Of a DNA stretch of 64,000 nt, positions 22,321 through 62,699 are shown piece by piece. Under the pieces are notes generated by a model. The model did no database searches and had not been told where the DNA came from. It was given only the letters and a program-made list of their open reading frames with translations. This DNA comes from Bactericera cockerelli. Lineage: Eukaryota > Arthropoda > Insecta > Hemiptera > Triozidae. The first letter of the stretch is position 1, and each line of letters begins with the position of its first letter. Both the position numbers and the translations under genes were made by a program. The stretch covers positions 21,325,948 through 21,389,947 of the forward strand of contig CM044967.1 in assembly GCA_024516035.1 (NCBI GenBank), given 5' to 3'.

Positions 22321-22332
22321 GCGCTGTCACCA
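22321..22332 (-). other. Primer-binding site
   Basis: TGGTGACAGCGC on the minus strand directly abuts the 5' LTR. It would pair with a tRNA ending GCGCTGTCACCA. The tRNA species was not identified. Confidence 0.75.
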
Positions 22333-22471
22333 TGTTATATGTTAGATACTCTAGTCTAGAAGAGAAAACTGCATTTCAAGTTTATTGGAATAGAACTGAT
22401 TTTATTTGGAATTCTAGACTTTAGGAAAACTCGTTGAACATAAATATTCTCTGGCCTCAAGGCCTATCACA
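22333..22471 (-). repeat. 5' LTR
   Basis: 139 bp, identical to 20084-20222. It should carry the element's promoter. The outer edge abuts the CCGGT duplication. Confidence 0.92.
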
Positions 22472-22689
22472 CCGGTGACCCCATACTGCCATAAACATAA
22501 GAGTTCACACCGACCGACCATTGTGAATGATCAATTTCCTTCTGTAAAACATTCCAGGGCAGTGTATTTATACCTTAAATTACGCGCCAATTCCGTTAAA
22601 ATTCAGCCAAATTTCAATTTTCCATCAAGATTCAGAAGTGTTTTTTGGGCTTTGTGTATCTTGTGTTTCATGATCTTTAAACTTATATG

Positions 22690-22975
22690 AATGTGCTTTC
22701 TTTTTTCTAAAACTAAACATAATAGGGTATTTTTTTGCTAGTGATATTGCAATTATTGTAGATGTACTCAAATCATAAGGAAGGGAAAAAAGAGAAAAAT
22801 AGAATTTTCGAGAAAAAAAATTGAACTTATATCTGAATATCTCTCTGATTTTCCTATAATTTTTTAATGCAACCAAATGCATTTGAAGGGGAATATGCAT
22901 GACTATCCAAGTATCCATACATGAAGTCAAAACTTACCTACTGTCTATCATTTCTTTAAAAACGTGCATCGATTC
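22690..22975 (-). repeat. Right arm of a distant inverted repeat pair
   Basis: Complement of the block at 18570-18880, including ATGAAGTCAAAACTTACCTA and ATCATTTCTTTAAAAACGTG. Confidence 0.6.
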
Positions 22976-23125
22976 AAGTGACCTCTAGACCTGTGGGAAA
23001 AACAGGGATTTGGCCATAACGTTTTACCAAAGCAAAATGCCCCACTGCAACTTTAGCTTATATGATAGTCCACGATGGGCTGAACCTACCCTTAAAATAC
23101 ATGCATCTGTATGCGGGACACACTG
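22976..23125. repeat. Short repeat shared with 52690-52830
   Basis: ATAGGGATTTGGCCATAACT-type sequence and GAGCCCCACTACAACTT-type sequence recur in both places in the same order, directly next to the inverted-arm family. Probably an inner part of the same unclassified element. Confidence 0.5.
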
Positions 23126-23476
23126 TACAGATTTCCCCCATAGCTATTTAAAAATTTATTTTGAATAGATTTTCTCTAACTTTAGAAGTTTTCGAGCTTT
23201 TTGATTGTCTCTTAAAATGGCTCACCCTGTAGATATAAGAAGTCCTACAAGCCAGAACTAGCTAATTGAAAAAATAATGTGGACGTGACGAATTGTTTTT
23301 TTTTTTAAAAATGTCATTCTTTAGTCTTCATATTTGACACGCGCATGTGTGGAAAATAAACTACACATACTCCGCTATGTACAACTCGGTCCAATTAAAG
23401 CACACGCTACCAGGCTAAACTAAAATGAAAATAGGTAATGAGAAATAAATTTTGAAATGGGGTAGTTACCGTGGCC

Positions 23477-23986
23477 GAGTGGAGTAGCATACTGGCATGC
23501 ACACACGAGTGGAGTAGCATACTGGCGTGCACGCACGAGTGGAGTAGCATACTGGCGTGCACACACGAGTGGAGTAGCATACTGGCGTGCACGCACGAGT
23601 GGAGTAGCATACTGGCGTGCACGCACGAGTGGAGTAGCATACTGGCATGCACACACGAGTGGAGTAGCATACTGGCGTGCACGCACGAGTGGAGTAGCAT
23701 ACTGGCGTGCACGCACGAGTGGAGTAGCATACTGGCGTGCACGCACGAGTGGAGTAGCATACTGGCGTGCACGCACGAGTGGAGTAGCATACTGGCGTGC
23801 ACACACGAGTGGAGTAGCATACTGGCGTGCACGCACGAGTGGAGTAGCATACTGGCGTGCACACACGAGTGGAGTAGCATACTGGCGTGCACACACGAGT
23901 GGAGTAGCATACTGGCGTGCACGCACGAGTGGAGTAGCATACTGGCGTGCACGCACGAGTGGAGTAGCATACTGGCGTGCACGCAC
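23477..23986 (+). repeat. 30-bp minisatellite, 17 units, derived from a tRNA-like A-box segment
   Basis: The unit starts GAGTGGAGTAGCATACTGGC and ends GTGCACGCAC. It repeats exactly every 30 bases from 23477 to 23986, varying only at CG/CA positions of the last 12 bases. It corresponds to the single D-arm/anticodon-arm stretch of ordinary family 2 SINEs. Since 30 is divisible by 3, it creates long repetitive ORFs on both strands that are not genes. Confidence 0.92.
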
Positions 23987-24072
23987 GGTTACCTTGGTTC
24001 GATTCCCAGTAGCACAAAAAATTTCAGCTCTCTACTTCGATGTCCGGGGTCCACTCACACCTCATGATTTAA

Positions 24073-24231
24073 CACGTTGAGCGCCGCATGATTTTGAGGT
24101 AAACTTTTGTCTGTTCCATGTCTGGCTTAGTGTACATAAACTGAAGTCATATTTTAAAGCCCCCATGTGGGTTTAGGTACCAGTTGATAGTATAGAAAAA
24201 GCCCCCATGGGGTCCTGCGGCGCTCAACGTG
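24073..24231. mobile_element. TTAA-flanked MITE (piggyBac-like), 159 bp
   Basis: Perfect 16-bp terminal inverted repeats CACGTTGAGCGCCGCA and TTAA on both sides (24069-24072, 24232-24235). Removing the element and one TTAA restores the SINE body. TTAA targets are typical of piggyBac; there is no coding capacity. Confidence 0.88.
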
Positions 24232-24419
24232 TTAAAAGGAGTAGCTATTTGTATGGATGGGGGCCAGTGACGACATTACGAGAAGAAATAGGGATATTGG
24301 AAAATGATGAAATTTGAAGACTCGTAATGCTGAGCTAACCACTAATGTTGTCACATAATAACACAAAGAAACCACAAACATATAGGGTGGCTAAAGATAG
24401 AGGACGCACTCAAATATCC

Positions 24420-24617
24420 CGATCAAGAGCTCAGTGGTCAAGGCGGCTGACTGGTAATCCAGAGGTCGTGGGTTTGAAATAGCCAGGGTATGACAAATTA
24501 TCCTCCCATTTGAGATTTTGACCACATAATAATAATACGTTTTGGGCTAACTGCTAGAATAAGGGCACTCATTAGTCCTAATCGGGCAGTATAAATAAGG
24601 TTATCATTATTATTATT
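24420..24617 (+). repeat. tRNA-derived SINE, family 3b
   Basis: Head GAGCTCAGTGGTCAAGGCGG, CTGACTGGTAATCCAGAGGT and the B-box-like GTGGGTTTGAAATAG. The body has TATCCTCCCATTTGAGATTT and the end is (ATT)n. It adjoins a family 1 SINE. Confidence 0.75.
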
Positions 24618-24619
24618 CA

Positions 24620-24968
24620 GCTTCCGTGGCGTAACGGTTGTGACTACTGCACGTAGTCGAGAGATCCTAAGTTCGATCCCCGGTCGGAGCAGATATCTTA
24701 CACAGAAAATTTTTTCCCTCCGTACCTACATGTGAGGCTGGCATTTCCGGCCCTACCCAGGGTGGGTGAGGTTAATGTGGGTAGCTGGTACGATTTCTAG
24801 TGAATGGAGGGTGAAATCCCCGTCTTAATCCAGGACGTTAAGTCAAATAGAACCAGTGGCGTTAGGAAGGGTATCCAGTAAAAATGTGCCAAAACCAACC
24901 AACCTCAACCATGAGGTTGAACAACGTCGAGCCTCCTTAAGCGGGATAAGAGAGAGTAAAAGAAGAAG
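24620..24968 (+). repeat. tRNA-derived SINE, family 1, full length
   Basis: Head GCTTCCGTGGCGTAACGGTT and TTCGATCCCCGGTCGGAGC, tRNA-like. The body of about 270 bp has GGCATTTCCGGCCCTACCCA, GGTACGATTTCTAGTGAATG and AGGTTGAACAACGTCGAG, with the end AGAGTAAAAGAAGAAG. Flanked by ATT-rich sequence on both sides. Confidence 0.85.
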
Positions 24969-26028
24969 ATTATTATTATCATAGGTGTCATGTGATATGA
25001 ATCAAATTAATGTCATAGGATCCCTGAGTCAAGTAAGCATGGACCAACTCTATACAACAAAGGGTCAGAAATGCACCATAGTCCACCTAAAGTATGTACT
25101 TCAAAATTGAAAAAAAAGTATTAAAAATTCAATCCGATTTAAAATATAAATTGGTGCGTATTTTTCTGATAATTTGAATTAGTCAAATTATTTAAAATGA
25201 GTTTTGCAACAAAAAACGACGGCATAGCTTTTGTCTCTAACAAGAGGCTCACTTTGTAAAATTATAAAAATGAAACGTAGGAAAAATCTAAACATGTTAA
25301 GCCCTTACCTATATCACTGTGCAAAAAAATTAGTTCGATGGCGTCGATAATAATCCACATTTCCGGATTAATTTATTTAGAATATTGCTAAAAAAAATTC
25401 GCTTTATTTTGTCCTCTTTTAGCCAGTCACCAAACAAAAGGTCGATTTGCTTCGTTCAGGTGTATTTTTTTCTTAAACATCGGAACGAGTGTTTGGACAC
25501 AGGTCGATAGGGAGGTTTGATGATGGTTTAAAAGAGGACAATGAAAGAAAAAAAAAAAAAATCAATGACAAATCCAGTGTCGTGGTTTTGAGGCTGGCAT
25601 TAAACGAGAAAAAAAAATTGGCAGGGTCTTTTAGGTAAGGACTCACGTTCGATTACCGTAATTATTCAGACTTATCCAAAGGTCATTTCTGTAATTTTAC
25701 AGGGTGAACTGTTTGTTTTAGTCAAATACTATTCCAGCTTGTTAGGTAGCAAATTGATTTTTAACACGGTGACTTTTTTTGAAAATGTCAGAAAACTACG
25801 CACCAACTTTCTTTTCCGTTTTTCACCCTCCAATAACTATGTCCCTGATACATAAAACAGTGCCAAATTCATACTTCAGAAGCATAACAACAATTGGAGA
25901 CTGATTGCAAAATTCGCATAAGTAAATAGGACAAGAATTCGATTTTTAACGAACATGTGTTCGATTTTTTGATACCAACATTTCCACACCCATTTTTATA
26001 GAGCGAAGTGACCTTTATTTTAGATCTA
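24969..26028. other. AT-rich intergenic sequence
   Basis: No gene or clear repeat was recognised; it contains a short A-tract near 25550. Confidence 0.3.
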
Positions 26029-26613
26029 CACTCCTGGTCAAAATTAGAGCGTCCGCAGGCTGTTTTCTATTTCAGTATAATCAGTAAAAAAAGAAAAGTG
26101 AGGAGTTGTACTAGATATACATGAATATCAGAACATACCTGGACAGCTGTTGACTCCGTGTATTTCCATGCTTTTGAGAAGTGATGTAACTTCTGTAGTA
26201 CATAACATTTTCAGAAGATTTTTGTTTTGAATAAAAAAACATAGTGCAAGGGATATGCTCAATATAATATTCAAATCAGAAATAATGATTATCTTAACTA
26301 ATTCTGAAAATTTTCTTGTTTATTCTTCAGTTTTATTATTAAGAGGTACTTACTTGTATTCTGAAGGAAAAACTGAGGATGATCAAAATAAAAATTACGC
26401 TGAGGAAGTTTTGAAACATTTGATAAACCCTGTTTTTCGCTATTTTTCTTCCATGGAATATTGAGTGCACATCCTCACACTGTGTTTTTTATTCTTAACA
26501 ACAAAAATCTTCTGAAAATTTTATGTACGAGTAGTACAGAAGTTAAAGACCATGGAAATATATGGAGTTAAATGGAAAATAGCCTGCGAACGAACTAATT
26601 TTGACGAGGAGTG
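26029..26613. mobile_element. Foldback element, family F (585 bp, Tc1-like ends)
   Basis: Ends CACTCCTGGTCAAAATTAGA and the complement of CTAATTTTGACGAGGAGTG, the style of Tc1-like termini. The arms share the ATTTCCATG and AAAATCTTCTGAAAAT blocks. The 69-residue ORF inside (26255-26464) has no recognised motif. Confidence 0.75.
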
Positions 26614-29600
26614 ATTGCTATGTTTTCAGGGACAAAAATATTTTATTAATATTATTTTGTCCAGCTAGCCATTAGCTTTTTACTTCCCTAGCAATTAATT
26701 TCATTGTTCTTTGTTGTGCCATTTCTTTTTTTTGCCTTCGTAAGATGTAGGTATTTTATTTTGGGACGGAGAAGGTGTAATTGTGGAAACCTCATCAGTG
26801 TCTTTTACTTTTCCCTTGACTGATATTTTGATTTTAGTTTTTAACTTTGTCAGTCAAATTAATTGATTTGGAATATTCTTGGAAGCAGGCTCATGCTATA
26901 ATGATTAAAAATCGTAACTATGGGACTTAATTATTTTAATAATATTTTTTTTGAGGTTCCTGTCTTTCATCCTTTCATAATTTTTACTTGCATGAAAGTA
27001 GAACTGAAAATGTAAACAACCAACTATAAATAAAATTGAATATTATTTTGTGTTTAAATAATTTTCTTTTATATTTTACCTCTCAAAACATTATTTCCGG
27101 ACTCAAAAATGTAAAACATTATTTCCGGACTCAAAAATGTAGTAAACAACTGTTACAAGGAGCGTCCAAGAAGAAAATAGTAATAGGAATTTCAATGGGT
27201 TTTGATGTGTAGAATTCAATATATTTTGTCCCCAATCAACGGAACATCCTCTCTATCCCAAATGAAAAACGAGTTTCATCTACCAATTCAATGATCTTCT
27301 CACAATCCAAAAGCTTGACAGTGCAAAATAAGGTACTGACACCATGTCTCTATAGACTGACAAATTTTAGATAAGCAAAACTTATTCAACAAGAAAAGTA
27401 AACTATTATTGGATACGAGTCCATGGAATTAAATATTCTTAAATCAGTTCATTAAAAGGATTGTCGGAAGTAAGGAGAAAAGGTGAGTCTGAAATTACAA
27501 TGCATTTAGGTAATCGTATTTATTTTATTGGTAACAACAATAGATCAAACTATGGAGTTAGTTTCTTAATCAATAAAAATATATTGTAAATAAATAACGT
27601 CACCGAAATTTCAGGATTTTCAGACAGACTAGCAAAATTAACTCTTAAAATCAATAAAATATACAGTTTGAGTGTTCACCAATATTTTCACTTCTTCACA
27701 CAGTGATGAAAAAATAGAAGAACCACAGGTGGGTAAATTGAAATAGTAATACTAACTTCAGTTCCAAACAAAGGGATTCTCGAGGTGATAGAGTGGTAAA
27801 ACTCTCTGATATGAAAATATATATTTATATGTATACAAAAATTTCAAGGTAAGTACCATTGGAAATCAACTCAGTATTGTAAACAGGACCAAAAGGTTCG
27901 AAAAAACTTTTCTCATACCTACCAATAAAAAATAATCCATTATTGAATAAATGAACTTAGTACCAGCTAGTTACTAGATTTAGTTCACAAAAATTCTTGA
28001 ATATTGATTTGCAATCACGATCGGTAAACTTTGCTACAAACTTAAAGAAAGAGTTTTCATCTTCCTTGCTTAAGCTTTGTCTGATCATACTGATGAAAGT
28101 ATAGATAAATATAACTCAAGAAGAAAAGAAACGAACCTAATATCAGTCAGAGAGGTAACCGAAATGAGGAAGACCAAGGTAAGTATACTATTGAAGACAC
28201 CAGATGAAAAGGATAGGAGTTCATGGTTTCTAATCAAAGCGATTCTAATCAAATAATAACTATATATAATAAAGAATTTACTATTCAATCGATAAATGTC
28301 ATTACTTTGGCTTAGTTATCAGATTATTTATGATCTGAACACATTGCACTTGTTTTTTAATCAGGATAATGAATAACTGAAACCTACTTGCATTTTACAA
28401 TATTTAGGAGTATATACCCCTAATTCATGGTAAGTTTGTAGCTTAAAATTTTCATTTTTCTTAGATTCCTAAGAGATAGTTATGATTTCAAACTACTGCT
28501 TACTTATAGCGCCAAAGAATATTAGCTGAACACGGTCTTACAAGAGCACCTCAGAATTGTACAATAGTTTACGATTCTAGATGACATTACTATCCATCAT
28601 GACACAATTCTTGATGTAACAAGCAAACGGTGAATAATGTATCTGGAGATATTAAAATCAACTGGAGAACATTTCTGCTGCCAAATCATAAATAACTCAC
28701 CCTCCTTTCAAGCTAAATCAATTAAAATTGAAAATAGATTTTGAATTTTTTTTTTTTTCAATCACAAAATTCTGAACGGTTAGAAGATCACCTGTATGAC
28801 TGTCAAATCTCCCTAAATGTTCAAGAAAAGAAATTTTGTCAGAGGAAATAATGATTTATAAACTAATTAGGTAAACATTTGTGTATGTTAGATACATGTA
28901 CAATGAAAAACGGATGAAAATAATGAAAAATTTAATGAAATCCCATAGTCCATCTGCGACCGAGTGTTGTCGGAGGTTTTTAAGAATTTCCTTTCTTGTT
29001 AATCTTTTTTAAAAAGATTCAAGTTTATATACAGCATTATTGTAACCGTTGATATCCACAATCCTTAAAGACCTTAAAGTATTCAACATCCTCGGTTTTT
29101 TACCTCATCTTTTCGATTCAGGTTTGAAGTTTCCCCTCTGATGTATGTGCTTTGTGTAATAATAAGACAGATTTATATCCAGCTTTGTCTTTTAATTTTG
29201 ACAGGTCAGCTTAGCTGTTGCAGGGTAACTGAGTAACTGCTAGCAACATCAATATAAGACAATTTTACTGAGCAATTGAAGTATTTATCTACCAACCCAT
29301 CCACCTGGTTTGCAATGAAATGCAATAGTAAAAAGCCATTGCACTCTGTTCTACAATTATTTTAATACATAAATATATAAATACATTTTTATCACCTTGA
29401 TAGTAGAAACACGTTTACATTTTACAACTTGTACAGTGATTAATCTAGCACTGCTTAGAATGCATAACGTCATTTATTTGTACTATTCATCATAAAAATC
29501 AACTTACAGTGTGTAGGATCAGTGATGGTTGACGATTCCTAGGCAGAAATGAATATTATATAAATTTAGTATATACTGCTGTAGGAAATGTCAACATACA

Positions 29601-31188
29601 CCATTTTAGGCGACATTCATTTATTGCACACAAACGCAGCAATTACATACATATCACTAACAACATTTGTGGTGGGTTTATAGTTATGCTATAACTGTAT
29701 AGTATCTACACCAATCAATGGTTGGCCAACCGTTAATTACTTAACCCTATTACAAACCAAAGGCATTTCCAAAAAATTAATTCAATTTAATATAGCTTTA
29801 AGCAAACAAATTCCAATTACAAAAAATAGTCAATTTTTCACACTGATTGACAAAATCCTTCATAATGGGATATTAAGGAATAGTGCAATTTGAAACATTT
29901 GAGAAATGAGTAGAAATAATCTGCCTGTAATGCAACTGGTGCAATTCAAATTTCTAAAATTTGGAAGGACTGTGTCATCATCTATAATATTTCTTATCGT
30001 CCGGTACCTTTACTACATGTTGACAAATAAATAAGAGTAAAAGTTCATGTAACTCATAGATTCATCAAGATACATCATTGATGTAGTATCACAGGGTGAA
30101 TAAATAATATAGTACAATAGAAATTGTTTATCTGAAAAAGATATTTCCCCATTCAAAACTTCTTGAAAAGAAAATCTACCCGCACATAAAAATCGACTAT
30201 AATAATGAGCTCTTAGTCTGGCACCTTAATTTTTATTAAGGTGTGCCTACACCTACAGCTATGCCATATTTAAGCAAATAATAATTGTTATCTTTCCACA
30301 AAGAAATCTTATGGTTCAGGTGATATTTAGCTACCTACCTTGGGATTTGTTTCAAAATTGAGGTTATTGTTAATAATTATTTATCATATAAACGTATATA
30401 TTTCGAAAACGTTTTTTTACCATTGATAATTATAAATGAAAGATGACAAAATCTTTGGGTCAGATAGGATTTTAACACACACCCCATTTGCTTATAAATA
30501 GAACACCTAATACCACTGCACAATCAACCCAGTACTATGGTAATGATTTTTTTGTGCAGTACACAGAACATTATTGGGTATATTTATGAGGTAAATATAT
30601 CAAAAGCATGGTTACAAAATCTTATGGATCGGCCAAGACTTTGCCTAAATTTTTTCCAGTCAAATTCTTTAAATCCATACCGCCGACCCATGTTGTTTGT
30701 ATATCTATTATTATTGTGCTATATATTTCATTTTTATCATTTAGATAGGAGAAGGAAAATGGTCATATTGCAAAATATAATGATACTACTATTGTGTGGG
30801 GAAAAATCTAAACAGTAACAGAGGTATTTATGTATATTAGCGGTACCAAACAGAAAGCACTGACTGATTCACTGATTAACGATTCTGATATTGTTTTATA
30901 TGAAAAATTATAGTACAAATTAATTTCGATCTAGAATAAGAAACTAATATACATTTTTTTTTCTCAAAAATAACATGTCAATATTTCTATAATTATTTAG
31001 TCTTTAGACAAAAGACTGAAATAAAAATTAAAATTATTTTTAAAAGTTGCGCGTTTTTAAGTATTTATTAAAGTTGCAGTCTTTTTTTTAATAGAAAAAG
31101 AACAAATCACGCAACAATGAAGAACAAGATAGAAAAAAAAGAAAAATGCTATGATCTCCATGACAGCTTTAGTTGCAGGAGTTACAGA
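26614..31188. other. Low-repeat AT-rich region downstream of Gs alpha
   Basis: About 4.6 kb with no SINE, foldback or satellite recognised, in contrast to the rest of the window. It lies directly 3' of the Gs alpha stop, so part may be a long 3' UTR. TTTATT at 31064-31069 (AATAAA on the minus strand, about 120 bp after the stop) is one possible polyadenylation signal among many. A duplicated ACATTATTTCCGGACTCAAA lies near 27085-27135. Confidence 0.35.
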
Positions 31189-60121
<28,933 letters not shown>

Positions 60122-60126
60122 ACCAT

Positions 60127-61730
60127 GAGACTATTCTCAGATAGGGAGACTGCACAATTACTCAGGCACTACGGCTACGCTCCGTTTTGTGCTAGGGCTA
60201 GGGCTCACAGACTCTACTTCACAATCACAGAAACGTTCACATTGTATTGAAATTGAAAAAACAAACAGGGGGTTCCACATGTTTAGGAGAATATCGCGAC
60301 GCACACACAATTACTTGAGAGAACACAGACCGATCAATCCGAAAATCAGAAACATGACTCGAGTATGAAAACGGAAAACTTACAATATTCACACCTCTCT
60401 CGGTCGCACAGCAGAGAACTCACTATCTACCATGGTACTGACTAGAGAGAGACTCTATTTTGATGCATTGTGGGTATACGTGGGGTGTCCAATGCGCCTG
60501 CTTCAGGCATGCCCACTAACTCATTGTACGCAAATTATTTAAGTTCATTTGAATAGTTTTCCCAGCCAAATAACCATTGTCTAACCTAACCCAAAGTCGA
60601 ATCTCTTCTAGCAAACTGACCCCTGACAAGCAACCAAACCGAGTCTCCCACTCCCTCTCGTGGTGTCTTATCAGATAAGAGGATGCTCTGGTATCTGTGA
60701 TAACTAATTAGCTCTAGATAATTCGAGCAGCCCTAATCAATATGTTATGTATCTATCGACTAAACATCTCACTCTCACACAATGTACTACATCGTAATGA
60801 AGTCCCCCCTGCCCTCCCTCTTCCGTAGTTTCTTGATTGTACACTAAAATATTATATCCACTATATCTATCTATTTTCAAATGTATACATGAATATCTAC
60901 ACAATACCTTCATACCAATATAGTTATGTTAAATTAAAATTCATTCCATTTCTTGGTCAAATTTTTAATTTCCAACATTTGTACATTTTTAATAATTATT
61001 ATGTAATTTTAGTAGGCAGGTACCTCTCTACCTATCTACAGTGAATGTGAGAGTGTGAATTCATAAAGTACTGATTTCTCATTTTAATTTAACGGAAAAT
61101 GAGTGAGGATATGTAGATTTGCAAAATTTGCAATAGGTATAATGTTCTTTTTTTCAACTCAGAATCGACTGCAATTATAAGGGCAGACCCTAGTGCTATT
61201 AATAATTACATAATATTATTGTTCTTCTTAGCTCTCATTTTGCTTATAAGTACCTAATAATGAATAGAAATACAAATACCTATAGAGGTACTTGATGATC
61301 TTATGAACAGAAATTTGTTTCGACTGGGACTGGGCAGAGAAAAAACATCTGTCATCTCATCTGTGGTTCGAGCAATAAATGATCTCAATATCATTAGCTC
61401 AATTCCCGATAAGATGAGTTATTCATATCACAGTTCCTAGTAACTTAGGACATCAGAAAAGATAAACGCGCTTTGTTTACAAATATGGGTCGGAGGGGGC
61501 AACGTTGCCAAGTCTACACGGAAAAACACAGAGGAAAATGGAACTCGGATTTACCTAATTCACTTTTTTTTATTTGACCGGACCGAAAAAACCTGATCGG
61601 AGTTCACCGACCCGTTCGTTCGGTCATGGCTTCTGGTTCGGTAAGAAGAAGAAGAAGTCGATAGTGCCAAATGCAAAATGTAAACAAACACCAATATCTT
61701 TAATGTAAACAAACCAGAGTCCCAAAAATC
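60127..61730 (-). promoter_or_regulatory. Upstream region of Gs alpha
   Basis: The first few hundred bases upstream (60127-60700) are less AT-rich than the surroundings and should hold the promoter and 5' UTR. No TATA box was located at a credible distance. Beyond 60700 the sequence is AT-rich, with an (AAG)n run at 61644-61656. No repeats of the families above were recognised. Confidence 0.4.
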
Positions 61731-62197
61731 CACTGAGATCATATAACATAGAAGAAACCCTATGTATTAGGATTTGCGTCCAAGAAGGACCATCAGCTGA
61801 TTTCAAAATCAGTGCCGGAGTTGTAGTAATTTTTCTCTCGCGAAGGGACCGGGTACCTAAACTACCTAATTCTTCTAAAATAATATTTTTACTTTTTTCA
61901 TACTTACATATTAGTTATTTTTGTCTTTGCTGACAAATAATGAAAGTAAAAGAAGAAATTTTACTTTCATTATTTTCTACTTATTATGTAGTAATATAAG
62001 GCTTGGTACGTCACGTGAAAATTAAGGATGTTTCGTTATCAACCACTGCATGAGGTAAAACAAAAAAATCAAATAAATTGAACCAATCAGAAGCCGGGAT
62101 TTTGTGAAAGAGGGACCATCAGCTGTTCAAAGTTGGACGCATAAATTTGTTCAACTCAAGATAGGTAAGGTTCCCTCTATGTTATATGATCTCAGTG
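61731..62197 (+). mobile_element. Complete hAT-like MITE (467 bp) with 8-bp target duplication
   Basis: Inverted ends CACTGAGATCATATAACATA (22 of 22 identical at the tips) and CAAAAATC on both sides (61723-61730, 62198-62205). The CAGCTGATGGTCC motif is repeated in inverse near both ends (about 61790 and 62110). No coding sequence. The 1-887 copy lies in opposite orientation. Confidence 0.9.
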
Positions 62198-62205
62198 CAA
62201 AAATC

Positions 62206-62690
62206 ACTTTTTTTTGTTCTTCAAATTTTGGTTGACCAGAGCTGACCGTTCGGACTTGTTCAAGCTTTTCGTTCAATTAAAAAAAATCGCTTATATAAGC
62301 CGTATCTTACTTTCTAACCAAAGTGGATTCAAATGGAATAAAATGAACGAATTGAAAGAGTCATTTTTCTTTTGGAAAAAATGCAGGAGGAGAAATCCTT
62401 TTCCATTTTAGTTAACCAAAACGGATTTATAAAATGCTTGCTTCCATTTCTTTATTCCTGGTTAAGTTTTCATATTTCCATAGTTTATCTTGAAAAGTAC
62501 CGAAACGTATTTCTTTTCGAGAATGGTGGGGAAGCTAAACTAGGAAAAAATGGAAAAAATTGGAAAAAAAATCGAACCTGGACTTTTTTTAATCCAAAAG
62601 AAAAATGCGGCTATAGGTAGTAAGCAGGTATTTATTCACATTTTCTAAGTGCATACAATCAGAATAATATTTCTAATGACTTACAACACA
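62206..62690. other. AT-rich sequence between hAT element and LINE remnant
   Basis: Short ORFs (62214-62411, 62372-62620) show no family features. Confidence 0.3.
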
Positions 62691-62699
62691 ATAATATAG

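Larger units (their letters stand above)
20084..22471 (-). mobile_element. LTR retrotransposon (Ty3/gypsy-type) lacking reverse transcriptase and RNase H
   Basis: Two 139-bp LTRs (20084-20222 and 22333-22471) read TGTGATAGGC...ATATAACA on the minus strand and are identical base for base. The element is flanked by a 5-bp duplication CCGGT (20079-20083, 22472-22476). Directly inside the 5' LTR is a primer-binding site starting TGGTGACAGCGC, and directly before the 3' LTR a purine tract AGAGGGGAAGA. The single ORF (20247-22247) encodes Gag, protease and integrase. The total of 2,388 bp is about half of an autonomous element. Identical LTRs imply a recent insertion, which must have used reverse transcriptase from another element. 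Confidence 0.92.
23463..24370 (+). repeat. SINE family 2 with expanded A-box region and a nested MITE
   Basis: Flanks match the ordinary copy at 57368-57665: GTTACCGTGGCCGAGTGGAG at the start, then GGTTCGATTCCCAGTAGCAC, GATGTCCGGGGTCCACTCAC and CACTAATGTTGTCACATAAT at the end. Between the head's first bases and its B box lie seventeen 30-bp units. A TTAA-flanked MITE interrupts the body at 24073-24231. Confidence 0.85.

Noticed and set aside
23477..23986. CRISPR-like regular repeats
   Set aside because: Units are directly adjacent without spacers, and the genome is eukaryotic.
23407..24067. Four overlapping ORFs of 183-198 codons with perfect 10-residue repeats on both strands
   Set aside because: The 30-bp minisatellite is a multiple of three, so open frames arise automatically in several registers; the flanks belong to a SINE.
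24620..24692. Functional tRNA gene
   Set aside because: The same head with the same 270-bp body recurs at 55959 and in truncated copies, so it is a SINE.
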